The position numbers and the translations under genes were made by a program. The notes beneath the pieces were generated by a model. That model saw only the letters and a program-made list of their open reading frames with translations, was not told where the DNA came from and searched no databases. 64,000 nucleotides of DNA, from assembly GCF_002979975.1 (NCBI RefSeq), contig NZ_PCQD01000001.1, forward strand, positions 62,001-126,000. Reading direction: 5' to 3'. Positions 1 through 7,445 of the stretch are shown here, in pieces; position 1 is the first letter of the stretch, and each line of letters begins with the position of its first letter. Source of the DNA: Pseudomonas sp. MYb185 (GTDB lineage Bacteria; Pseudomonadota; Gammaproteobacteria; Pseudomonadales; Pseudomonadaceae).

Positions 1-688
1 CGGAGTCGATGGTGTCGGCGCGCTTGCGCTGGAAGATCGGTTGCGCGCCATCGCTGATCGTCAGGCTCATGTGTTCCACCGGCAAGCGGCGCAGCAGGCT
101 GTTGATCAGCTGTTCGACGCGGAAGATGGCGATGAGGTAGCCGTCGAATTGCCGGGTGCCGCTGGCCTGTCGATACAGCGGCACATAGTAGGCCAGCCCG
201 TGTCCGCCCTGCACCAGTTCGAAATGGCTGCTGAGGATCGGTCGGCTCAGTTCCCGGGCGCGGAGCAGAAAGGGCATGTTCGGGTGGTCCGGTGGATAGC
301 GAAAGGCGATGGCCTGTTCGTTGCCCGCCAGCGGGCGGATCCATTGCAGCTGATAATGGGGATCCAGCCACTCAATGGCCTGCAGGTTGTCGAAGTCGTG
401 CAACAGGCGGTCCGCGTCCCGGTACCAGAGGGGCCGCTGGTGGTGATACAGCTCCCAACGCTGGGCGAAGCGCTGCAGGGCATTGCTCTGGTAGGCGAAG
501 TGGGTTTCGATCTGGCGCGCCAGTATATGGGTTTCCTGCTGCAGCAGCTTTGCGCCCTGTTGCTGTTCGGCAATGCTCAGTGTGCGCCAGACCCAGAGTG
601 TTCCGGCGGCCAGGCAGGCGAACAGCGCCACCACCAGCAGGGCGTTGATCGCCTGCTGCGAGGGGTGATTGTAGGGAGACGCATCCAT
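1..688 (-). CDS. Membrane-anchored CHASE-domain sensor protein, N-terminal part only
   Basis: This gene runs off the left edge, so only about 229 N-terminal residues are visible. They begin MDASPYNHPSQQAIN. One hydrophobic segment lies at about residues 14-34. An extracytoplasmic region follows that resembles a CHASE ligand-binding domain, with the block EWLDPHYQLQWIRPLAGNEQ and a later YYVPLYR stretch. CHASE domains sense small molecules in the periplasm and feed a cytoplasmic output such as a GGDEF, EAL or histidine kinase domain. That output lies outside the window and cannot be named. The start at 688 was chosen because it opens the long frame and follows an AGGATG-like ribosome site. The ligand is unknown. 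Confidence 0.7.
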   Translation of the reverse strand, partial: MDASPYNHPSQQAINALLVVALFACLAAGTLWVWRTLSIAEQQQGAKLLQQETHILARQIETHFAYQSNALQRFAQRWELYHHQRPLWYRDADRLLHDFDNLQAIEWLDPHYQLQWIRPLAGNEQAIAFRYPPDHPNMPFLLRARELSRPILSSHFELVQGGHGLAYYVPLYRQASGTRQFDGYLIAIFRVEQLINSLLRRLPVEHMSLTISDGAQPIFQRKRADTIDS

Positions 689-831
689 GGGCTGCTTCGA
701 ACATCCTGTAAGTGAGGTGACCTGACCACAGTATATGCCCGGATTGCGCGGCCTGCCGTGTTGTGGCGGGGTATTCTGCCTGGTCGGCAGCACGGCAACG
801 GGCACGGTTCCCGAAACGTATCGACTCTGTC

Positions 832-860
832 TTGACGGCAGGGTGTTAATGCGCTATACG
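832..860 (+). promoter_or_regulatory. Candidate sigma70 promoter upstream of the 44-residue mini-protein
   Basis: TTGACG at 832-837 and TATACG at 855-860 are separated by exactly 17 bases, close to the sigma70 consensus. Transcription would start near 867 and leave a leader of about 100 bases before the small gene at 969. The leader contains a weak GC hairpin. The promoter could also serve an unannotated small RNA. Confidence 0.55.
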
Positions 861-968
861 GTGTCGCTCGATACGTTGGAATGGATAGTCTCGACATGAT
901 GTAGGTGCCCGTGTCGCGGGTGCTCTGACGGAACAGCCAGGTTGTAGGCCAGTATTGGAGGGCAGGTA

Positions 969-1103
969 ATGCGCCGTAAGCCGGATTTGATTTGGATTCT
1001 CGTGCTTGTATTCACCTTGGGCGTCGTGACGACGGGGTACACCCAGAGCTATTTCGAGCGTTCCCCAGACCCTTCCGTGGTCATGCCTGTCGCAACAGAA
1101 TAA
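969..1103 (+). CDS. Small single-pass membrane protein, 44 residues, unknown function
   Basis: This short ORF encodes 44 residues beginning MRRKPDLIWILVLVFTLG. A basic N-terminus (RRK) is followed by one hydrophobic helix at about residues 8-22, then a short polar tail ending in PVATE. That layout predicts an inner-membrane protein. The ATG follows GGAGGG at 957-962 at good spacing, and a near-consensus promoter sits about 110 bases upstream. Its last 23 bases overlap the 3' end of fau on the other strand, so the two are convergent. I recall similar small hypothetical proteins in other Pseudomonas but know of no function. Confidence 0.6.
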   Translation: MRRKPDLIWILVLVFTLGVVTTGYTQSYFERSPDPSVVMPVATE

Positions 1104-1683
1104 TCTGCTGATCGCTGACGATACCGTCCAGGGGAATGTCCCAGGCGGCGATGGGCAGTTGCTCAACGCGCTGGCATTCATGGGCCAGCCCCAGTAGGCG
1201 CGGCCCGGTCCAGCCCTGACGGCGCCGGCGAAAGGCGAAGGTCCGGTCATAGAAGCCGCCGCCCATGCCGAGGCGGTTGCCGGAGCTGTCGAAGCCGACC
1301 AGCGGCATCAGCACCAGTTGCAGCCGCCAGGGCTTGGCCTGCAGGCCGCGGTTGAGCAGCGGTTCGCGAATGCCGAATCGATTGGTCACCCAGCGCTGGT
1401 TGGGCAACAGGCGTTGAAAGTGCATGCGGTTGGCCGGCCAGCCGCTGATCACCGGCAGGTAGCAATGCTTGCCCAGGCGCTGGGCATGGCGCAGCAGGGC
1501 GCCGGGGTCGATTTCCCCGTCATTGGCCAGATAGAAGGCAATATGCCGGCTACGCCGGAACAGAGGGTGCTGCGCCAGTTGCCGCAACAGGCGTTGACTG
1601 GCCTGGTGTTGCTGCTGGGGTGTCAGGGCGCGGCGGGCGGTGCGTAGTTGACGGCGCAGGGTGGTGCGTTCTGCGCCGTTCAT
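1081..1683 (-). CDS. fau: 5-formyltetrahydrofolate cyclo-ligase
   Basis: This enzyme converts 5-formyl-THF to 5,10-methenyl-THF with ATP hydrolysis, returning an inhibitory folate to the one-carbon pool. The 200-residue length is normal for the family. The basic N-terminus (RRQLRTARRAL) and the C-terminal substrate/ATP motif GMGGGFYDRTF are present. It lies directly downstream of 6S RNA on the same strand, the arrangement known from E. coli ssrS-ygfA, so it is probably expressed from the 6S read-through transcript. 5-formyl-THF is formed by serine hydroxymethyltransferase during glycine/serine metabolism, which links it loosely to the gcv genes further along the window. Confidence 0.93.
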   Translation of the reverse strand: MNGAERTTLRRQLRTARRALTPQQQHQASQRLLRQLAQHPLFRRSRHIAFYLANDGEIDPGALLRHAQRLGKHCYLPVISGWPANRMHFQRLLPNQRWVTNRFGIREPLLNRGLQAKPWRLQLVLMPLVGFDSSGNRLGMGGGFYDRTFAFRRRRQGWTGPRLLGLAHECQRVEQLPIAAWDIPLDGIVSDQQIILLRQA

Positions 1684-1691
1684 CGAAGGGG

Positions 1692-1866
1692 TCCCCGGAA
1701 TGCCGCTGTCGGGTTAGCCCTTGAACCCGAAAGTTCAAGGTGGGGGACACGGTACCGTCTCAGGCTTTCCGGCATGCGGACATGCACACTGACGGCAACG
1801 CGTGGCCTCCTTCTACAGGAGTATCGGCTCAGGGACGTCTCCGACTGGCAAACACCCCAGGGATGT
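1692..1866 (-). ncRNA. ssrS: 6S RNA
   Basis: The minus strand here carries the pseudomonad 6S RNA sequence as I remember it. Landmarks are the 5' part GGGGTGTTTGCCAGTC, the CCTGAGCCGATACTCCTG segment, and the 3' stem-loop CCTTGAACTTTCGGGTTCAA followed by GGGCTAACCCGACAGC. The ends can pair into the long closing stem. 6S RNA binds the sigma70 RNA polymerase holoenzyme and reduces transcription in stationary phase. Its place between zapA and fau is the conserved gamma-proteobacterial location. The exact ends are estimated from the upstream -10 box and from where the closing stem runs out. Confidence 0.9.
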
Positions 1867-1871
1867 GACCG

Positions 1872-1900
1872 AGTATACAGAATACTCACGGCAACTTCAC
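1872..1900 (-). promoter_or_regulatory. Promoter of 6S RNA
   Basis: A consensus-like -10 box TATACT (reverse strand, 1872-1877) lies 6-8 bases before the estimated 5' end of 6S RNA. A weak -35 candidate GTGAAG (1895-1900) is spaced 17 bases from it. Confidence 0.5.
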
Positions 1901-1916
1901 GTCCGGCAATTCGGCT

Positions 1917-2219
1917 CTACTCCCGGCTGCGCGCCAGCGCCTGGTCCAGGCGGTTCACCAGTTCGCTGATCTGTTGCTGCTGATCAGTCATGGCCTGACT
2001 CTTCTGCCGGTTGCCGGTGAGCATCTCATGGCTGATGTTGAGCGCCGCCATGACGGCAATGCGCTCCAGCCCGACGACTTTGCCGCGATTGCGAATGTCG
2101 CGCATGGTCGCGTCCAGGTGGCGGGCTGCCTCTTCCAGGTTGTAGCGCTCTTCCGGCGGGCAGGCGACCTGGTATTCCTTGTCGAGGATGCGCAGGGTGA
2201 CGGTCAGGGGTTGGCTCAT
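1917..2219 (-). CDS. zapA: Cell division protein ZapA
   Basis: ZapA binds FtsZ and cross-links protofilaments at the division ring. The 100 residues match the family length. The N-terminal FtsZ-binding beta region contains TLRILDKEYQVACPPEE, followed by a central helix and a C-terminal coiled coil rich in Q and L (QQQQISELVNRLDQAL). The start codon overlaps the stop of the upstream coiled-coil gene (ATGA-type overlap at 2216-2219), so the two are translationally coupled. 6S RNA follows downstream on the same strand. Confidence 0.92.
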   Translation of the reverse strand: MSQPLTVTLRILDKEYQVACPPEERYNLEEAARHLDATMRDIRNRGKVVGLERIAVMAALNISHEMLTGNRQKSQAMTDQQQQISELVNRLDQALARSRE

Positions 2220-2434
2220 GAATCGTGCTCCAGGGATTTCAGACGCAATATCATGGCTTCGACCTTCTGACGGGCCAAATCGTTCTTCTCGATCAGTTGC
2301 AATCGTTCTTCACGCCAGGAACGCTCCTGGGCCAGGAGTTGGCGGTTGTGTTGGTGCAGCTGGTCACAGGTATCGATCAGCTGGTCTATCTTTGCAATCA
2401 GGTTGTCGATCTCGGGTTGTTCCATGGGCGCCAT
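2216..2434 (-). CDS. TIGR02449-type small coiled-coil protein upstream of zapA
   Basis: A short, strongly helical protein of about 72 residues with heptad-like repeats (IDNLIAKIDQLIDTCDQLH through LARQKVEAMILRLKSLEHD). Such a coiled coil upstream of zapA is typical of Pseudomonas and has been named TIGR02449. By analogy to ZapB, which also pairs with ZapA, a role at the division ring is plausible but unproven. Two starts are possible, MAPMEQ at 2434 and MEQPEI at 2425. I favour 2434 because a GGGGATG ribosome site lies at better spacing. Its stop overlaps the zapA start. Confidence 0.75.
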   Translation of the reverse strand: MAPMEQPEIDNLIAKIDQLIDTCDQLHQHNRQLLAQERSWREERLQLIEKNDLARQKVEAMILRLKSLEHDS

Positions 2435-2592
2435 TCTGTCATCCCCGCTGTGGGCCAACTATAGAGGCGCCCGGCAGGGCGGTCAAACCCCGCTGCAGGT
2501 TGTTCACGACGGGCCCGGGTCTGTAGGATATAGGCCTGCCTGGAATAGATTCCATCACCACCCGTCCATTATGCCCGCGAGACCCCAAGATC

Positions 2593-3165
2593 ATGGCCCT
2601 GATACCCGCCGCTTTCGATTATGACCGCTTCGATCAGCTGTTCGCCGAACAGGGGGCCGCCGGCTTTCCCGCCGAGCTGCATGGTCATCTGGTGGGCCGG
2701 CTCAGCGCTGGCAGCCGTCTCGACCACGGGGCCTGGCTGGAGGTGGCGCGCGAGGTCATCGATGGCCGCGGCAGTCTGCCCGAGGCCGGCAAGATCCAGC
2801 TGATCCAGCTGTACGATGTGACCCTGGCGCAATTGACCGGCAGTGGCTTCGACCTGACCCTGCTGCTGCCTGATGACGAGGCGGCCATCGATCGCCGGGC
2901 GCTGGCACTGGGGCAATGGTGCGAGGGCTTTCTCGGTGGTTTCGGCCTGGTCGGTCGTGAAGGCGAGCTGAGCGAGGAGGGCGACAGCGTGCTTGCCGAT
3001 TTCGCCGCGATTGCCCAGGTGCAGACCGATCTGGAAGAATCCGAGGCCAACGAGGTCGATTTCATGGAGATCATGGAGTACGTTCGCATGGCGGTATTGA
3101 TGCTGTTCAGCGAATGCCAGCCGGCCGACCGGCCGCAGGACCAGCCGCCCGCTTCATTGCATTGA
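2593..3165 (+). CDS. ygfB: UPF0149 / YgfB family protein
   Basis: This 190-residue acidic protein belongs to the YgfB/YecA-like UPF0149 family. It has a helical N-terminal region with AGFPAELHGHLVGRLSAGS and the hallmark central block LGQWCEGFLGGFG, followed by an acidic tail. In P. aeruginosa the YgfB homologue has been linked to control of beta-lactam resistance through the ampD/alpA pathway; that is recalled knowledge, not visible here. It is the first gene of the ygfB-pepP-ubiH-ubiI operon, with only 10 bases before pepP, and is divergent from the zapA cluster. Confidence 0.88.
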   Translation: MALIPAAFDYDRFDQLFAEQGAAGFPAELHGHLVGRLSAGSRLDHGAWLEVAREVIDGRGSLPEAGKIQLIQLYDVTLAQLTGSGFDLTLLLPDDEAAIDRRALALGQWCEGFLGGFGLVGREGELSEEGDSVLADFAAIAQVQTDLEESEANEVDFMEIMEYVRMAVLMLFSECQPADRPQDQPPASLH

Positions 3166-3175
3166 GAGAGAACCC

Positions 3176-4510
3176 ATGTACATCAGCAAGCAGGAATACG
3201 CCCGACGTCGCAAGGCCCTGATGAACCAGATGGAGCCGGGCAGCATCGCCATACTGCCGGCCGCGCCGGTGCATATCCGCAATCGCGATGTGGAGCATGT
3301 CTACCGTCAGGACAGCGATTTCCAGTATCTGACCGGCTTCCCCGAACCGGAAGCGGTGGCGGTACTGATTCCCGGCCGTGAACACGGCGAGTATGTGCTG
3401 TTCTGCCGGGAAAAGGATCCGGAGCGCGAACTGTGGGACGGCTACCGTGCCGGCCAGGAAGGTGCGGTGGCCAGCTATGACGCGGACGATGCCTTTCCCA
3501 TCAGCGATATCGATGACATCCTGCCGGGACTGATCGAAGGGCGTGAGCGGGTCTACTACGCGATGGGTGCGAACCAGGAGTTCGATATGCGCCTGACCGG
3601 CTGGATCCACACCATCCGCAGCAAGGCGCGCATGGGGGCCGAGCCGCCGAAGGAATTCGTCGCCCTGGACCATCTGCTGCACGACATGCGCCTGTACAAG
3701 AGCGCTGCGGAAATCCGCGTCATGCAAGCCGCCGGCGACATTTCCGCCGAGGCCCACGTGCGTGCCATGCAGGTGTGTCGACCGGGCATGTACGAATACC
3801 AGCTCGAGGCCGAGCTGCAACACACCTTCATGCGCCACGGCAGTCGCTCGCCGGCCTACGCCTCGATCGTCGCCGCCGGTCGCAATGCCTGCATCCTGCA
3901 CTACACCGAGAACACCAGCCAGATTCGCGACGGCGATCTGGTCCTGATCGATGCCGGTTGCGAGCTGGACTGCTACGCCAGCGACATCACCCGCACCTTT
4001 CCCGCCAATGGCCGTTTCACCCCCGAACAGCGCGCCATCTACGACATAGTGCTGCAGTCGCAGGCCGCCGCCTTTGCGGTGATCGGGCCGGGCCGTGACT
4101 GGAACGAAGCCCACGATGCCACTGTGCGGGTGATCACCGCCGGTCTGCTGGAACTGGGATTGCTGCAGGGCGAGCTGGAGGAGCTGATCGTCGGCGGCGC
4201 CTACCGGCCCTTCTACATGCACCGTGCCGGTCACTGGCTGGGCATGGATGTGCATGATGTCGGCGAGTACCGCGTCGGTGGCGAATGGCGGGTGCTGGAG
4301 CCGGGGATGGTGATGACAGTCGAGCCGGGCATCTATATCGCCGCGGACAACCAGGATGTGCCGGCCAGATGGCGCGGTATCGGTATCCGCATCGAGGACG
4401 ATGTGCTGGTCACCCGCGAGGGACACCAGATCCTCACCGGCAAGGTGCCGCGCGACGCTGATGAGATCGAGGCGCTGATGGCCCGCGCCGCGGCGGACAT
4501 GCCGGCGTGA
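3176..4510 (+). CDS. pepP: Xaa-Pro aminopeptidase P
   Basis: This cytoplasmic metallopeptidase releases the N-terminal residue before proline. The length of 444 residues is standard. An N-terminal aminopeptidase-P domain includes YLTGFPEPEA. The C-terminal pita-bread domain carries the metal ligands, seen as DAGCELDCYASDITRTF (two Asp), HRAGHWLGMDVHD (His) and TVEPGIYI (Glu), with a further Glu near RIEDD. The start ATG follows a GAGAGAA ribosome site. The stop overlaps the ubiH start by four bases, consistent with one transcript. Confidence 0.96.
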   Translation: MYISKQEYARRRKALMNQMEPGSIAILPAAPVHIRNRDVEHVYRQDSDFQYLTGFPEPEAVAVLIPGREHGEYVLFCREKDPERELWDGYRAGQEGAVASYDADDAFPISDIDDILPGLIEGRERVYYAMGANQEFDMRLTGWIHTIRSKARMGAEPPKEFVALDHLLHDMRLYKSAAEIRVMQAAGDISAEAHVRAMQVCRPGMYEYQLEAELQHTFMRHGSRSPAYASIVAAGRNACILHYTENTSQIRDGDLVLIDAGCELDCYASDITRTFPANGRFTPEQRAIYDIVLQSQAAAFAVIGPGRDWNEAHDATVRVITAGLLELGLLQGELEELIVGGAYRPFYMHRAGHWLGMDVHDVGEYRVGGEWRVLEPGMVMTVEPGIYIAADNQDVPARWRGIGIRIEDDVLVTREGHQILTGKVPRDADEIEALMARAAADMPA

Positions 4511-5700
4511 GCTACAGCCTGAATATCGTCGGCGGCGGCATGGTCGGCGCCAGCCTGGCGCTGGGGCTGCAGGAATGCGCCCGGCAGGCCGGCTGGAAGA
4601 TCCGGCTGATCGAAGCGCAGCCGCCGGTCAAGGGTGGCTGGCAGCCCAGCTACGACAACCGCTCCACGGCCCTGTCCCACGGCAGCCGTCGGCTGTTCGA
4701 GCGGCTGGGCATCTGGACCGAGCTGGCGCGGCGCGCCGAGCCGATCCGCCAGATTCATGTATCCGATCGCGGCCATCCCGGTGCGGCGCGGATGCAGGCC
4801 GCTGCCGAAGGGGTACCGGCGTTGGGCTACATAGTGGAAAACGCCTGGCTCGGCGAGGTACTGCTCGGCTCGCTTGACCATCAGGCCATCGAATGGCTGG
4901 CGCCGGCCCGGGTGGCCCATGCCCGCCCGCAGCCGGGTGGTTATGGGCTCGACCTGCAAACCCCTGACGGCCTGCAGCACCTGGACTCGGACCTGTTGGT
5001 GATTGCCGATGGGGGGCGCTCCGGGCTGCTCGATCAGTTGGGCATCCACCGCAAGGTCAATCCCTACCAGCAGGTGGCGGTAATCGCCAACATCACCACC
5101 GCCAACGGCCATGCCGGGGTCGCCTACGAGCGCTTCACCGAGACTGGGCCGCTGGCGCTGTTGCCCTTGTCCGGGCAGCGCAGCGCGCTGGTCTGGACGC
5201 TGTCGGTGGATGTCGCCGATGCCGTGGCGGCGTTGCCGGACGAGGCATTCCTGCGGCGTCTGCAGGCCGCCTTCGGCTTTCGCATGGGCGCGCTGACCAA
5301 GGTCGGCGAACGTGCCAGCTATCCGCTGAACCTGATCGAGGCTGAAGAGCAGGTGCGCTCGCATCTGGTGGTGCTGGGCAATGCCGCGCACAGCCTGCAT
5401 CCGATCGCCGGCCAGGGTTTCAACCTGTCCCTGCGCGACGCCATGGCGCTGGCCGACACCCTGCTGCAGGCCCAGCGCGAGCAGCGGCATCCCGGCTCGC
5501 TGGCGGTATTGCAGGATTATGTCGACGGGCAGTATGCGGATCAGGCGGCCACCGTCGCCTTCAGCCACTATCTGACCCAGATGTTCAGTAACCGCAACCC
5601 CGCGCTGGTGGCCGGCCGCAATGCCGGACTGCTGGCACTGGACCTGCTGCCACCGCTCAAGAGCCGTCTGGCCCGGCAGGGCATGGGGCTGCGCGGGTGA
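4507..5700 (+). CDS. ubiH: 2-octaprenyl-6-methoxyphenol hydroxylase (ubiquinone biosynthesis)
   Basis: This FAD monooxygenase hydroxylates the ubiquinone ring precursor. The 397 residues begin with the dinucleotide motif GGGMVGASLALG. The second FAD motif, GNAAHSLHPIAGQGFNLSLRDA, is present near residues 295-315 (first part shown). The start is a GTG that overlaps the pepP stop. The gene is followed closely by a second paralogous hydroxylase, the usual ubiH-ubiI pair of gamma-proteobacteria. Assignment as UbiH rather than UbiF or UbiI rests on its position just after pepP, as in E. coli and Pseudomonas. Confidence 0.92.
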   Translation: MSYSLNIVGGGMVGASLALGLQECARQAGWKIRLIEAQPPVKGGWQPSYDNRSTALSHGSRRLFERLGIWTELARRAEPIRQIHVSDRGHPGAARMQAAAEGVPALGYIVENAWLGEVLLGSLDHQAIEWLAPARVAHARPQPGGYGLDLQTPDGLQHLDSDLLVIADGGRSGLLDQLGIHRKVNPYQQVAVIANITTANGHAGVAYERFTETGPLALLPLSGQRSALVWTLSVDVADAVAALPDEAFLRRLQAAFGFRMGALTKVGERASYPLNLIEAEEQVRSHLVVLGNAAHSLHPIAGQGFNLSLRDAMALADTLLQAQREQRHPGSLAVLQDYVDGQYADQAATVAFSHYLTQMFSNRNPALVAGRNAGLLALDLLPPLKSRLARQGMGLRG

Positions 5701-5723
5701 CCAGTCAATCTCCGGGAGGCGCC

Positions 5724-6983
5724 ATGGCGCAGCAATTCGATCTGATCGTTGTCGGGGCCGGCATGGTCGGTGCCACGCTGGCGCGGGCGCTGGCCGATAC
5801 CTCCCTGCGTATCGCGGTGCTGGATGCCTTGCCGCTGGATCAGCCATTGACCGCCCGGGCCACTGACTCGGGCTATGATCCGCGGGTCAGTGCGCTGAGC
5901 GCCGCCTCGGAAAACATCCTGGCCAACCTGGATGCCTGGTCGCGCATTGCTCCGGCCTATCGCAGCCCCTATCGCTACATGTGCGTATGGGATGGCGAGG
6001 GCACCGGCGAGATCCGCTTCGATGCCGGCGTGCTGGGCGAGAACCGGCTCGGCCATATCGTCGAGAACTGGCGGGTGCAACAGGCGGTGCTGGACAGCCT
6101 GGCGGCTACCGAGGTCAGTCTGCTGGGTGGCCAGCGGGTTACCGAGCTGATCCGCGAGCCAGCGGGCTGGCGTCTGCAACTGGCCAGTGGTGAGGCGGTC
6201 CAGGCACCACTGGTGGTTGCCGCCGACGGCGCCCGCTCCCGGCTGCGTGAGCTGGCCGGCTTCGCCATGCGCGAATGGGATTACCTGCACCATGCATTGG
6301 TGACCACGGTGCAGGTTGAGAAGCCGCATGCCGAGACGGCCTGGCAGACCTTTCTGCCGAGCGGGCCGCTGGCGTTCCTGCCGCTGAATGACCGGGAGGG
6401 TGGGCACTACTGCTCGATCGTCTGGTCGCTGCTGCCGGAACAGGCGCAGCGCATCATGGCGCTGGACGATGCGCAGTTCATGCTGGAGCTGCAGACGGCA
6501 TTCGAGGGGCGCCTGGGGCGAATCCTGGCGGCCGATCAGCGCCACTGCATTCCGCTGCGCCAGCGCCATGCACAGCGTTACGTGATGCCGGGGCTGGCGC
6601 TGATCGGCGATGCCGCGCACAGCATCCATCCGCTGGCCGGGCAGGGCGTCAACCTGGGGCTGCTGGATGTGGCCGAGCTGTCGGCGGTGCTGCAGGCCGC
6701 GCTGCAGCGCGGAGAGGATATCGCCAGCCTGCCGGTACTGCAGCGTTACGAGCGCCGGCGCATGGGCGCCAACCTGTCGATGATGGCGGCGATGGAGGGC
6801 TTCGAGCGCTTGTTCCACGCCGACGCCTTGCCGCTGCGCTGGCTGCGCAACAGTGGCATGCAATGGCTGAACGGACAGGGGATGGTCAAGGCCGGCATAG
6901 TGCGCCGGGCCATGGGACTGGGTAACCGCCTGCCGGCACTGGCTCATGCTCCGGAGCTGGTAGGGGAAAGCCCTGATTACTGA
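5724..6983 (+). CDS. ubiI: UbiI/VisC-type FAD hydroxylase (ubiquinone C5 hydroxylation)
   Basis: This is the second FAD-dependent aromatic hydroxylase of the operon, about 419 residues from the ATG at 5724. It has the motifs VVGAGMVGATLARAL at the N-terminus and GDAAHSIHPLAGQGVN near residue 295. The family's mid-domain block VVAADGARSRLRELAG is also present. A GTG at 5697 overlapping the ubiH stop is an alternative start, but a GGGAGG site just before the 5724 ATG fits better. It probably catalyses C5 ring hydroxylation in ubiquinone synthesis. The transcript runs into a large inverted-repeat element about 22 bases downstream. Confidence 0.88.
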   Translation: MAQQFDLIVVGAGMVGATLARALADTSLRIAVLDALPLDQPLTARATDSGYDPRVSALSAASENILANLDAWSRIAPAYRSPYRYMCVWDGEGTGEIRFDAGVLGENRLGHIVENWRVQQAVLDSLAATEVSLLGGQRVTELIREPAGWRLQLASGEAVQAPLVVAADGARSRLRELAGFAMREWDYLHHALVTTVQVEKPHAETAWQTFLPSGPLAFLPLNDREGGHYCSIVWSLLPEQAQRIMALDDAQFMLELQTAFEGRLGRILAADQRHCIPLRQRHAQRYVMPGLALIGDAAHSIHPLAGQGVNLGLLDVAELSAVLQAALQRGEDIASLPVLQRYERRRMGANLSMMAAMEGFERLFHADALPLRWLRNSGMQWLNGQGMVKAGIVRRAMGLGNRLPALAHAPELVGESPDY

Positions 6984-7005
6984 GTGTGATGCTGTTCACT
7001 TGCAA

Positions 7006-7120
7006 GGAACAGGTTGGCCGGTAGGGCCGTGCCGACACGCCGTGAATACATCCCTGTAGGCTCGCGGTTGCCATCCATGGCAACCGACGGTCGGCCCAAC
7101 CCTGCCGGCCAACCTGTTCC
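7006..7120. repeat. Palindromic intergenic element, copy 1
   Basis: Arms of 31 bases at 7006-7036 and 7090-7120 are imperfect inverted repeats (GGAACAGGTTGGCCGG at one end, its complement at the other). The loop holds the core CACGCCGTGAATACATCCC, TGTAGGCTCG and an inner palindrome TTGCCATCCATGGCAA. The transcript would form one long hairpin after ubiI. The same core occurs in reverse orientation at 7178-7286. Confidence 0.85.
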
Positions 7121-7177
7121 ACAAAGCTTTATGTTGCTGATGGTTTTTTAAACCTCAGCCACACCACTGCTTGCACC

Positions 7178-7286
7178 TTTGCGCCGGGAGCGGCCTGCCT
7201 GCGACCGTTTGATGCCAGGGATGGCATCAACGAGCCCCCAGGGATGGGTTCACGGCGTGTCGCAGGCAGGCCGCTCCCGGTGCAAA
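7178..7286. repeat. Palindromic intergenic element, copy 2, opposite orientation
   Basis: Arms of 28 bases at 7178-7205 and 7259-7286 (GCCGGGAGCGGCCTGCCTGC and complement) differ at one base. The loop, read on the minus strand, repeats the copy-1 core: ACGCCGTGAACCCATCCCTG, GGGGCTCG, then TGATGCCATCCCTGGCATCA and ACGGTCG. The arms differ from those of copy 1 while the loop is conserved, which argues for a mobile repeat family rather than a local duplication. The rest of 6984-7445 holds only the fbpA promoter. Confidence 0.85.
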
Positions 7287-7381
7287 GGATACGCGGAGCA
7301 TGAATCGCGTGATGGGGCGTGCTGAAACAAGCGCTGAACATTTACTTACACACTCTGTATGAGCTGAAACGCTGCCCCGAG

Positions 7382-7410
7382 TTGCTGGTCATAATTAAAA
7401 TCATTATCAT
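7382..7410 (+). promoter_or_regulatory. Promoter of the ferric iron uptake genes
   Basis: TTGCTG at 7382-7387 and TATCAT at 7405-7410 are 17 bases apart. The spacer and -10 box are covered by a Fur-box-like sequence, so iron-bound Fur would block polymerase. The fbpA start codon lies 36 bases downstream. Confidence 0.6.
7390..7408. promoter_or_regulatory. Fur box
   Basis: The 19 bases CATAATTAAAATCATTATC match 16 of 19 positions of the classical Fur consensus GATAATGATAATCATTATC. It overlaps the candidate promoter just before an iron-binding protein gene, which fits iron repression by Fur. Confidence 0.75.
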
Positions 7411-7445
7411 CTGGCCTCTACGCTTTCCGAACCCGAGGCCTTCCG

